Positions 1 to 7,002 of a stretch of DNA of 25,342 nt are shown in pieces. The stretch is from Prevotella sp. UBA7764 (GTDB lineage: Bacteria > Bacteroidota > Bacteroidia > Bacteroidales > Bacteroidaceae). The stretch spans positions 57,581-82,922 of the forward strand of contig DLDU01000001.1 in the NCBI GenBank assembly GCA_002481295.1, written 5' to 3'. Made by a program: the position numbers and the translations under genes. Below the pieces are notes generated by a model. It was not told the DNA's origin. It made no database searches and saw only the letters and a program-made list of their open reading frames with translations. The stretch's first letter is position 1; the number at the start of each line of letters is the position of its first letter.

Positions 1-419
1 GTCGTGGTGGCCTTGATGCTGATCTGGTCCTCATCACAGCCGATGACGTGGGCCAGACAAGTCTTCATAGCCGGTATGTGTGGGTTGAGTTTTGGATGCT
101 CGGCACATACCGTGGCGTCGATGTTGCCAAGGACATAGCCCTTGTCAGCCAACAACTCCATCGTCTTTTTCAGAATGATCTTACTATCCATGTTCAGCGT
201 CGCGTCGCTGGTGTCGGGGAAGTGATAGCCGATGTCGCGCAGGTTGGCAGCACCGAGCAGCGCGTCGCAGATGGCGTGGATGAGCACGTCGGCGTCGCTG
301 TGTCCCAGCAGTCCTTTGCTATGTTCGATCTTGATGCCGCCGAGCCAGAGGTCGCGGCCTTCGACGAGTTGGTGGACATCGTAGCCCATGCCCACACGAG
401 GTATATTGTAGCTTTGCAT
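1..419 (-). CDS. ispF: 2-C-methyl-D-erythritol 2,4-cyclodiphosphate synthase, 3' end beyond window
   Basis: IspF forms the cyclic diphosphate intermediate of the non-mevalonate isoprenoid pathway, releasing CMP, in the cytoplasm. The frame is read by translating the minus strand from the ATG at 419 and stays open to the window edge, giving 139 residues of an expected 155-160. The metal-binding pattern of the family is visible: GYDVH supplies Asp14 and His16, and GHSDADVLIHA supplies His48. Further on, DIGYHFPDT and LGNIDATVCAEHPKLNPHI match conserved family blocks, and the visible part ends in IKATT as expected just before the C-terminal helix. It lies 34 bp after porV on the same strand; I recall the order porU-porV-ispF from Porphyromonas gingivalis, so this is probably conserved synteny and co-transcription rather than a functional link. 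Nothing looks broken. Confidence 0.95.
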   Translation of the reverse strand, partial: MQSYNIPRVGMGYDVHQLVEGRDLWLGGIKIEHSKGLLGHSDADVLIHAICDALLGAANLRDIGYHFPDTSDATLNMDSKIILKKTMELLADKGYVLGNIDATVCAEHPKLNPHIPAMKTCLAHVIGCDEDQISIKATT

Positions 420-453
420 TTCGTTGAGATGTTATTGTGATATAGAATAGGAG

Positions 454-1644
454 TTAGCGTCGGTGCAGCAGATCCTTGATGCCGTCCATGTCGAAGCTCA
501 GCGACAGGCGGAGCGTCTGGTCGAGCGGGTTGGTCTTGGCTGTGGCGATGACATATCCAGCGTCGAGCGAGAAGACGCTCATCTTGAAGCCCGCACCGAC
601 GGTGAAGTACTTCATGTTGCCCTGACTCGGATCCTGATGATGGTAACCAGCGCGAAGCGAGAACTTATCGTTGTAGGTATACTCGGCACCTACGCTCCAC
701 TGAATCTCTTTCATCTCGCCTTTGAAGCCTTCTGGCGAGTCGCTGAAACTCTTGAAGATACCGCTGATGCTCGACGTGTTGTTGTAGTGCTCATGCACCC
801 ACTGGTCGTAGCCTTGATTGTCGCTGAGTCCCGTCTCCTTGGTATACTGCTCCATGGTTGGCGGTGTGGGCACCAGGAACTTGTTGGCATCCAAAGCAAT
901 GGAGAACTTGTTGTATTCGTCGATAGGCACCATCAGCGAAGTACCCAGTCTGAGGTTGGTAGGCAGGAACTCGGCAGCATCCGAACCGCTGAAGGTGATC
1001 TTACTACCAATGTTCGAGATGTTGAGACCGAAGGCCAGCTGACACTCGCGTGATCCGATGGTAGGATAGGTCTGGTAATACGCCGAGAGATCCGCGGCGA
1101 AGGCTGATGCCGGTGAGTTGTCCTCACTGGTGTAGTCATAGCGCAGGTCGGAGTAGATCCAGCGCAGCGTGGCGGCGATGGAGAACTTCTCGCTGAGCAT
1201 GAGCGAGTAAGAAGCGTCGATGGCCATCTCGTAGGGATTGACGGTCATGGCGTTGTCTGCATCGCTGGTCTGCACCTCACCGAGAGAGAAATAGCGCAGT
1301 GACCCCGACACGGCACTGTGCTCACCGATGCGGTAGTAGCCGGCGAGGTAAGCCTGGTCGATGTCGTTGACGAGTTGGCGGAGCCAAGGCGTGTAGTTCA
1401 GCGCCACACCGGCACGACTGATGGTAAAGGGATATTTTGCCGGATTCCAGTGTTGCGAGTTGACATCGGGGTCTGTTGCCGCACCTGCATCACCCAAAGA
1501 GGCTCCTCGTGCATCGGGAGAGATGGTCTGTGAGATGATGGCATATTGCACAGGGTTGAACTCGTCGAGCTTTTCCTGCGCAAAGGTCCATAGAGGTAGG
1601 GCCGCAAAGAGAGATGCCAGCGTGATACGTGCTGTTCTTGTCAT
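454..1644 (-). CDS. porV: Type IX secretion outer-membrane beta-barrel protein PorV (LptO)
   Basis: PorV is the outer-membrane shuttle of the type IX secretion system: it receives cargo from the translocon and works with the PorU sortase in cleaving and anchoring it. The 396-residue product begins with a signal peptide (cleavage likely after TFA, about residue 22). It then shows the family's N-terminal block EFNPVQYAIISQTISPDARG, followed by GDAGAATDPD and QHWNPAKYPF. The rest alternates short amphipathic strands typical of a FadL/OmpP1-like barrel and ends in a basic C-terminus. Length fits the family (about 380-400). It starts 86 bp after the porU stop and precedes ispF, the expected neighbourhood. 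No truncation or frameshift is visible. Family assignment is firm; the mechanistic role comes from knowledge of homologues. Confidence 0.95.
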   Translation of the reverse strand: MTRTARITLASLFAALPLWTFAQEKLDEFNPVQYAIISQTISPDARGASLGDAGAATDPDVNSQHWNPAKYPFTISRAGVALNYTPWLRQLVNDIDQAYLAGYYRIGEHSAVSGSLRYFSLGEVQTSDADNAMTVNPYEMAIDASYSLMLSEKFSIAATLRWIYSDLRYDYTSEDNSPASAFAADLSAYYQTYPTIGSRECQLAFGLNISNIGSKITFSGSDAAEFLPTNLRLGTSLMVPIDEYNKFSIALDANKFLVPTPPTMEQYTKETGLSDNQGYDQWVHEHYNNTSSISGIFKSFSDSPEGFKGEMKEIQWSVGAEYTYNDKFSLRAGYHHQDPSQGNMKYFTVGAGFKMSVFSLDAGYVIATAKTNPLDQTLRLSLSFDMDGIKDLLHRR

Positions 1645-1730
1645 TCTGATGGATGTGCTATATATAATAAGGTGTAGGCTCCGGGGTAGGGGAGCGTGCT
1701 ACACCTAAATTAACGTAGAGAGTATGTCGA

Positions 1731-4700
1731 TTATTGCCTGACGATGATGAGTTTCTGTGTCTTCGAGGCGTAGCTGCTGCCGTCGGCGCACATGCGCACG
1801 CGATAGAGATATACGCCGGTCTGTAGGCGGCAACCCTGACCGTCGCACAGATCCCAGTCCTTCGTGTACGTGCCGAGGTTGGTGACGCCGGTGTCGGTAT
1901 GCTTCCACAGCGTGCGGCCGCTCATGTCGAAGACCTCGATGCACACGTCGACCTTGCTGCCCGCCATGTCGTGGTTGACGATGAACGTCGTGGTGTTGTA
2001 AGCTGGATTCTTCGACACGCCAACCGAACTGATCGTCGGCTGCAGGCTCTTTGCCACCACAAAGTCGAGCGTAGCTGTCGACGAGTTGTTGAGGATGTCC
2101 CAGGCCCGGAAGGTCAGCGTGTGCTTGCCCGGTTCGAGCGATGGAATGCTGTATGCCGTTCTTCCGCTGGTGTATGATCCGAAGTCATAGGTAAACGCGT
2201 CGTTAAGCGAGTAAACCTTGTTGGCGTCGCCGTCGATGATGAGCTGCAGGTCGTGACCCACGCCGTTGCCCGTGGCGTTGATGCCGCTGGTGTCGCTGAT
2301 CTCAGCCACAAAATAGGGCGTACAGTTCACCGTGCCTCCGTTTTGGAATTCCGGTGTGTTGAGATAGCAGAACAGTTTCGGGCCTATCGTGTCGGCAGAG
2401 GCTGTCGTGGATCCGCCCACGACGAAGTGGTCACTCACACCGTTGGCAATACTGGTGTGTTTGTTGTCGACGGCATAGACATTCACCAGTCCGGTGTTGT
2501 CGCTGTAGTTGATGTCTATCGGTACCGAGAAGGTGAAGGCAAAGCGTCCCTGCCGGATGCTGTCAGATCCTGTATAGAGAATCTTGTCGCGGCTATAGAA
2601 GACGAAGGCAGAGTCAGCCTCGGCACTGTAGTTTTCCTTGCACACGATCTTCTCTTCAGAGTCCCGTACCACGATGGAGGCCACGCCGTTGAAGTTGTCG
2701 GCAGTGGTTTTGTTGACGTGTCCGGCGATGCGTGCGATGCTTCCCGCCTTTAACATCGGTCGTGTGGGCGATGCGGTAGGGATGCCGTTGATCGAGTCGA
2801 TGACGACGCACGGCTCGGGCAGGTTGAGTCTCAGAGCGGGATCGCCGAGCAGCGAGTATTGCAGTTTGTTGACGGTGCGGTCCTGTCCGGTGGTGATCAT
2901 TTGGTTCTTGGCCTGTCGCTGTGCCTCGCCGAGGGTCAGCGCTTTTCCGTCTTTGCGGCTGAGCACGGCAGTGAGGAAGGCGCGGTTGATGAGCTTGTTG
3001 TAAGAGGCGAGCACCGTACGCGTGGTACCGAAGAAAGCCACAGCCCCGCCGTTGGGATTCACGACGGCCGCCGTGCCGATGTTGTCCTCAATGTCGTCAA
3101 AGGCCATGATGTCGCACGAGGCCGTGATCCACAATGGCAGGTTGGTATTGGAGAAAGTCTGGAAGTCAGCGAGCTTGAGCACACCCTCGTGTGAGATGAG
3201 CGTGGCGCTGCCGTGCCCTGCATAGTCCATGATGAGCGCGCCGTTTTGCTGTTGCCGCTTGATGATGGCGGAAGCCTCGGGATAGGAGTGTCCTGTGGCC
3301 GAGGCCTGCTCGGTATAGGCGTCCCACATCACCTTTTTCAGTACATATTCAGGGTGCAGTGCCTCGATATAGTTGGCATTGTCGTTCTCGTCGTTCATGT
3401 GCAGGTTGTTGTTACCGTCGTCGCCCATGAACATCAGTTCGTTTTGCCAGGCACCGGCATTGCTGTTCTCGGCATAGTCGATGGTCTTGTCGACCATGGT
3501 CTTTGCCTCCTCCACGCTTGTCACGGGGAAGCGCCCCACGGCGATGTCGTCCATGTCCTTGGTCATGGGATTGCCGCCCTTACCGTCGTCGAGTCGTGTG
3601 AAGAAGCCGTCGTCGACATAGCAGAGCACGGCGTTGAACGAGTTCTCGCTCTCGTGGCAGAGCAGATAGTCATCGGCATTGAGGGTGCGGCAGTCGCTGG
3701 TGAGCATGCGGTTGTCCCATACACCACGTCCGAAGAGCAGCAGATAGCGGGGCAGGTCGGCGTCGGTGGCCGCGCGGTCGTAGAGCATCTTCAGGTAGCG
3801 GCGGTAGGCGTTGCCATCGGGTGTGCCGCTGCTGAACTCATTGTAGAGCTCATCAGCCTTGACGACGCGCACGCGCAGACTGTCGTGCTGCTCGTGGAAA
3901 CTTGCGAGCCGCTGTGCCTGCTCCAGGTATTTACCCGAGGTGGGGATGATGATCACCATGTCTGCGGCAGTGTCGGCATGATGGTCTTGGTTGGTGATGG
4001 TGCCTACCAGAGAGGGTGTCGGGAAGGTGGAGGTGAGGTCAGGCTTAGGCGCGGGATTGCTCCAAGCCATTGACACATAGTCCAGACGAAGTGGTCCGCC
4101 ATCGTTACACATGATCTTCACGGTGTCGTTGGCGTGCAGCGTGTTGATGGCATAGGTAGCGTAGCTCTCCCCACCTTTGTTATAGTCGTTGTATTCACCA
4201 CTGTTGAGCTTGATGCTCATCGTGCCGAGCACCGAGTCGTTGAGCATGATCTGTGCCGTGCTGGTCTGTCCGGCGGTGACGGCCACGGAGAGTTTTCCGG
4301 TCTTTGACTTTGACGCGTTGGAGAGCACGAGCCGCTTGGTGTTGCCTTTGCTGATGGTCTCGCTGTCGAAGAGGTTGCGTCCGCCGTGGTACCACGAGTA
4401 TCCGTCGACCTCATAGAGGCTGTGATAGTCGTCGGCGGTGGGGTAGTACTTATTCAGAAATGTCGTGGAGTCTACTGTGACCACAGTGTCGTTGCTCTCT
4501 GTGAGGAAGTAATAGCCGTAGTCGGAATAGAAGTTGCGCGTGCGCCGTGCTGCCGTGTTGCTGCTCCAGCTCACGGGTCCTTTGGCATAGAAGAGATGTT
4601 TGCCGCCGACGATGCACTGCTCCACTTCGGGCAGGTCGTCGAGGGCCTTGAGTGTGTTGCCGTCGAGAACCTCGTCTTGCAGGTTACCGCCGTAGCCGTA

Positions 4701-5414
4701 GATCTTCACCTTATTAATGTCAGAGAATCCTGCCTGACGAACGAGACTACTGCTGAGCTGATAGATGCCCGAGGATGGGACACGTATCTTCACCCATCGG
4801 CCGGAGGACAGGACGGAATGTGGGGCATAGAGTTGAGTGTTGGGAGTTGGGAGGTGAAAGTTAAATGAGGCCATCCGTCGTGCCGAAGCTGTTGCGGCCT
4901 TCGCGTCTACACGCAGCATGAAGCTGGCAAGGATCTGGTATCTGCCATTGCGGTAGACGAGCGGGCAGAATGACAGCTGCAGGTTAGGCTGGCGGCGGCT
5001 CATCACCACCTGCTGTTCGATGGCGGGCAGCTTCGGCAGCGTCTCACTGCTCAGCCGGTGATAGGCTTCTATGTCGCTCTCTGCCATATCCACGAACTCG
5101 GGGTATAGAATAGACGGCGTGTACACCGAGTCGGCATAGTTCGTCGGCAGTGCGACGGTATAGGTAAACCGTGGCAGTGTGCTGTCGATGCGCACCTGCT
5201 CGTTGGTGAGGTTGAAGAAACGCTGGGCGGAGAGAGGAAGAGTGAGGAAAAGAAGGAGGAGGAAGAGGAAGAGAAGAGACCGAGCCCTCTCCCTAGCCCT
5301 CCCCCTGGGGGGAGGGAAAGAGCGGCCGGGTAAAGGGAGAGCCCTCTCCCTAGCCCTCCCCCTGAGGGGAGGGAAAGAGCGGCCGGGTAAAGGGTGGTAT
5401 ATGGGGTCTTTCAT
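1731..5414 (-). CDS. porU: Type IX secretion system sortase PorU (C25-type cysteine protease)
   Basis: PorU removes the C-terminal signal of type IX cargo and joins cargo to surface lipopolysaccharide. From the ATG at 5414 the protein has 1227 residues. The gingipain-type catalytic pair is seen as His734 in DYAGHGSATL and Cys767 in WITASCDIMAFDD; the 33-residue gap equals that of RgpB (His211/Cys244). The C-terminus (SGRTLW ... GVYLYRVRM ... KLIIVRQ) is a type A sorting domain, as PorU itself carries one. I chose 5414 because AAGGAAAA stands directly before it; another in-frame ATG lies at 5462. Both starts leave an odd arginine-rich n-region of about 45 residues before the hydrophobic signal segment (about residues 47-64, ending LSAQ). 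Two 57-bp copies of a GC-rich repeat encode that n-region, and no start codon occurs after them. porV follows 86 bp downstream. Confidence 0.93.
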   Translation of the reverse strand: MKDPIYHPLPGRSFPPLRGRARERALPLPGRSFPPPRGRARERARSLLFLFLLLLFLTLPLSAQRFFNLTNEQVRIDSTLPRFTYTVALPTNYADSVYTPSILYPEFVDMAESDIEAYHRLSSETLPKLPAIEQQVVMSRRQPNLQLSFCPLVYRNGRYQILASFMLRVDAKAATASARRMASFNFHLPTPNTQLYAPHSVLSSGRWVKIRVPSSGIYQLSSSLVRQAGFSDINKVKIYGYGGNLQDEVLDGNTLKALDDLPEVEQCIVGGKHLFYAKGPVSWSSNTAARRTRNFYSDYGYYFLTESNDTVVTVDSTTFLNKYYPTADDYHSLYEVDGYSWYHGGRNLFDSETISKGNTKRLVLSNASKSKTGKLSVAVTAGQTSTAQIMLNDSVLGTMSIKLNSGEYNDYNKGGESYATYAINTLHANDTVKIMCNDGGPLRLDYVSMAWSNPAPKPDLTSTFPTPSLVGTITNQDHHADTAADMVIIIPTSGKYLEQAQRLASFHEQHDSLRVRVVKADELYNEFSSGTPDGNAYRRYLKMLYDRAATDADLPRYLLLFGRGVWDNRMLTSDCRTLNADDYLLCHESENSFNAVLCYVDDGFFTRLDDGKGGNPMTKDMDDIAVGRFPVTSVEEAKTMVDKTIDYAENSNAGAWQNELMFMGDDGNNNLHMNDENDNANYIEALHPEYVLKKVMWDAYTEQASATGHSYPEASAIIKRQQQNGALIMDYAGHGSATLISHEGVLKLADFQTFSNTNLPLWITASCDIMAFDDIEDNIGTAAVVNPNGGAVAFFGTTRTVLASYNKLINRAFLTAVLSRKDGKALTLGEAQRQAKNQMITTGQDRTVNKLQYSLLGDPALRLNLPEPCVVIDSINGIPTASPTRPMLKAGSIARIAGHVNKTTADNFNGVASIVVRDSEEKIVCKENYSAEADSAFVFYSRDKILYTGSDSIRQGRFAFTFSVPIDINYSDNTGLVNVYAVDNKHTSIANGVSDHFVVGGSTTASADTIGPKLFCYLNTPEFQNGGTVNCTPYFVAEISDTSGINATGNGVGHDLQLIIDGDANKVYSLNDAFTYDFGSYTSGRTAYSIPSLEPGKHTLTFRAWDILNNSSTATLDFVVAKSLQPTISSVGVSKNPAYNTTTFIVNHDMAGSKVDVCIEVFDMSGRTLWKHTDTGVTNLGTYTKDWDLCDGQGCRLQTGVYLYRVRMCADGSSYASKTQKLIIVRQ
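5284..5397. repeat. Two tandem 57-bp GC-rich repeats inside the porU 5' end
   Basis: Copy 1 (5284-5340) and copy 2 (5341-5397) are nearly identical. Each contains a palindromic core, CCCTCCCCCTGGGGGGAGGG or close to it, next to CCCTCTCCCTAG. Read in the porU frame each copy encodes a 19-residue unit, PLPGRSFPP(L/P)RGRARERA with one flanking residue. The same core occurs inverted at 5501-5581 and, diverged, at 13095-13131. This looks like a dispersed REP-like element that has entered coding DNA. Confidence 0.85.
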
Positions 5415-5500
5415 TTTTCCTTGTCTGTTAGTCTTAGCGGGCATAGAGATTATAGAACTCATAGAGAATAGAACTCATCGGTATTATAGGGTGGGCTCAT

Positions 5501-5581
5501 TCCCTCCCCCTTGGGGGAGGGCTAGGGTGAGGGCCCGGGGTTATTCCTTCCCTCCCCTTGGGGGAGGGGTAGGGAGAGGGC
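5501..5581. repeat. Two inverted copies of the GC-rich palindromic repeat, porU upstream gap
   Basis: Two 34-bp units, 5501-5534 and 5548-5581, share the core TTCCCTCCCC(C)TTGGGGGAGGG followed by TAGGG(T/A)GAGGGC. They are reverse complements of the core in the tandem copies at 5284-5397, so the porU start sits between two pairs of opposite orientation. Each unit can fold by itself, and the pairs could fold with each other over about 300 nt. They fill most of the FAH-porU gap (5463-5586), where I see no Bacteroidetes-type promoter. Confidence 0.85.
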
Positions 5582-5586
5582 TTCTT

Positions 5587-6204
5587 TTATTTACAGTTAA
5601 ACTCCATCACCTTTCTCTCTTCGAGATACCCTTCCAGGTGGTCGTCGATATGTACGGGTCCCACACCGGCGGGCGTACCTGTGAAGAGGATGTCGCCCGT
5701 CTTGAGGGTGAAATACTGGCTGATATATGCGATGATCTCGTCGATCTTGTAGAGCATGTCAGCGGTGCACCCTTCCTGCACGGTCTGTCCGTTGATGTCG
5801 AGATGGAAGCGCAGGGCATTGAGATCGCGGAATTTTTCCTTCGGCACCCATTCGCCGAGACAGGCGGCACCGTCGAAGCCCTTGGCCAGATCCCAAGGCT
5901 GTCCCGCTGCCGACAGCTTATGCTGCAACTCGCGTGCCGTGAAGTCGATGCCCACCGTCAGCGCGTCGTAGTAGCGGGGTGCGAAGCGCACGGGCACCGT
6001 CTTGCCGAGCTTACAGATGCGCACCACCACCTCGGTCTCGTATTCGATGCGTCCCAGGTGGTCGGGGATGAAAAACGGCTTATGATCCTTCAGTAGACTG
6101 GAGTCGGCCTTGAGGAAGATGACCGGCTCATCCGGTTTCTTTAATGTGCCGTGCAACTCTTTATTGTGCGCGGCGTAGTTCATTCCAATGCAGAATATCT
6201 TCAT
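5587..6204 (-). CDS. Fumarylacetoacetate hydrolase (FAH) family protein
   Basis: FAH-fold enzymes cleave or decarboxylate small dioxo or hydroxy acids using a bound divalent metal; the substrate cannot be told here. The 205-residue product has the compact form seen in YcgM/FAHD1-like proteins. It opens with MKIFCIGMNYAAHNKEL. The metal ligands are expected at Glu54 and Glu56 in IEYETEV and at Asp87 in GIDFTAREL. Lys108 in WDLAKGFDGA and the loop TGTPAGVGP (175-183) complete the active site pattern. No signal peptide is present, so it should be cytoplasmic. It starts 10 bp after the stop of the GH53 remnant and probably shares its promoter, near 6707-6738. The pairing with an upstream polysaccharidase remnant may be chance. 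Typical homologues include acylpyruvase and oxaloacetate decarboxylase, so the product name should stay at family level. Confidence 0.92.
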   Translation of the reverse strand: MKIFCIGMNYAAHNKELHGTLKKPDEPVIFLKADSSLLKDHKPFFIPDHLGRIEYETEVVVRICKLGKTVPVRFAPRYYDALTVGIDFTARELQHKLSAAGQPWDLAKGFDGAACLGEWVPKEKFRDLNALRFHLDINGQTVQEGCTADMLYKIDEIIAYISQYFTLKTGDILFTGTPAGVGPVHIDDHLEGYLEERKVMEFNCK

Positions 6205-6214
6205 ACTATGCTGT

Positions 6215-6682
6215 TTATCTCACGATGATCTTTTTTTGATGATGGATATACACGCCGCTGTCCTTGAGCTGGCTGACACTACGGCCGCTGAGATCGTAGT
6301 AGCTATCCTCGGTCGTCTTCGACGTGTTGACGCTCAGTTGACTGATGCCCGCGGAGGTTGTGGCGTACTTGCCCAGTGCGGTGAAGGCAGAGGTGGCGCG
6401 CCCGGTACGGCTGTCGAAGAGCGTGGCGTTGTACCATCCGCTGAGACTCGTGTCCTTGGCGTTGTACTCCGGCCACCACCAGAAGAGGCCGTTGACCTTA
6501 TTATGCTTGTTGAGCATGGCGATGAGGTCGCTGACTGGCTGTCCGTCGTGGGTATAGTATGTGGCTCCGGCCTGCTCATAGCGGGGGAGCATGGAGATGT
6601 CGCCGCCGGCGAGCTTCTGTGCACGGGCGGTGCACAGCGACAGGGCGAGGACGGGGATGAGAAGATATGCACGAATATTCAT
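6215..6682 (-). pseudogene. GH53 arabinogalactan endo-galactanase remnant with in-frame internal deletion
   Basis: The 155-residue frame carries both ends of a GH53 galactanase but not the middle. A signal peptide (about residues 1-22, ending ARAQ) leads into the family's N-terminal block LAGGDISMLPRYEQAGATYY. After DGQ it passes at once to a block normally near the C-terminus, VSDLIAMLNKHN then GLFWWWPEYN and GWYNATLFDSRTGRA. Family members run about 340-400 residues, so some 200-280 residues, including both catalytic glutamates, appear to be lost without a frameshift. The end (YYDLSGRSV ... GVYIHHQKKIIVR) is like the sorting tails of type IX cargo. I place the start at 6682: a matching promoter at 6707-6738 lies downstream of the farther candidate at 6736. 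An ATG at 6691 is also possible. It may be a decayed enzyme or a short secreted protein with a new role. Confidence 0.72.
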
Positions 6683-6706
6683 TTTATGCATGTGATGATT
6701 ATGTTG

Positions 6707-6738
6707 CAAATTTAATATAAAAAGAGGAGAACACAAAA
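6707..6738 (-). promoter_or_regulatory. Bacteroidetes-type promoter for GH53 remnant and FAH gene
   Basis: On the minus strand TTTG (6738-6735) is followed after 20 nt by TAAATTTG (6714-6707), a full match to the TTTG-N19-21-TAnnTTTG consensus. Transcription should begin near 6700, leaving a short leader of about 18 nt to the ATG at 6682. Confidence 0.75.
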
Positions 6739-6874
6739 TCGTGCCCCGTCATTTTCTGCCGTTTCGGTTTGCTTACGTCCGACTTTCTTGTAAGTGGGGT
6801 AGCCCTATGACGAATACAGGTGGTCTGTTGCTATCTTTTCTTCGTGCTACTGCATTCCAACTTGGTAATCGTTT

Positions 6875-6897
6875 GCATAAGCTTTTATGCGTTTTTT
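6875..6897 (+). terminator. Rho-independent-type hairpin with U tract, upstream of amylase promoter
   Basis: GCATAA-GCTT-TTATGC (6875-6890) is a perfect 6-bp stem with a four-base loop, followed by G and six Ts (6892-6897). It reads in the plus direction, yet no plus-strand gene lies to its left in the window. It could end a small transcript, act in a longer amylase leader, or be chance. Confidence 0.45.
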
Positions 6898-6910
6898 CTT
6901 TTGATATGCG

Positions 6911-6939
6911 TTGATAATTACGCTTTTCCTTTAATTTTG
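6911..6939 (+). promoter_or_regulatory. Bacteroidetes-type promoter for the amylase genes
   Basis: TAATTTTG at 6932-6939 fits TAnnTTTG, with TTG at 6911-6913, 18 nt upstream. Transcription should start near 6945 and give a leader of about 57 nt that ends in the A-rich stretch TTAAAAACCAAAC before the ATG at 7003. The upstream box is less certain than the -7 box. Confidence 0.6.
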
Positions 6940-7002
6940 CAATCGGATAACCATTACTACATTTAGATCTAACGATCACACAATAATCATTAAAAACCAA
7001 AC

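Noticed and set aside
3213..4073. Long open frame on the plus strand opposite porU
   Set aside because: It is antisense to a well-supported gene, shows no known motif, and is of the valine/histidine-rich type common in shadows of GC-rich genes.
6683..6736. Upstream start for the GH53 remnant
   Set aside because: The consensus promoter at 6707-6738 overlaps it, so the transcript should begin downstream of this codon.
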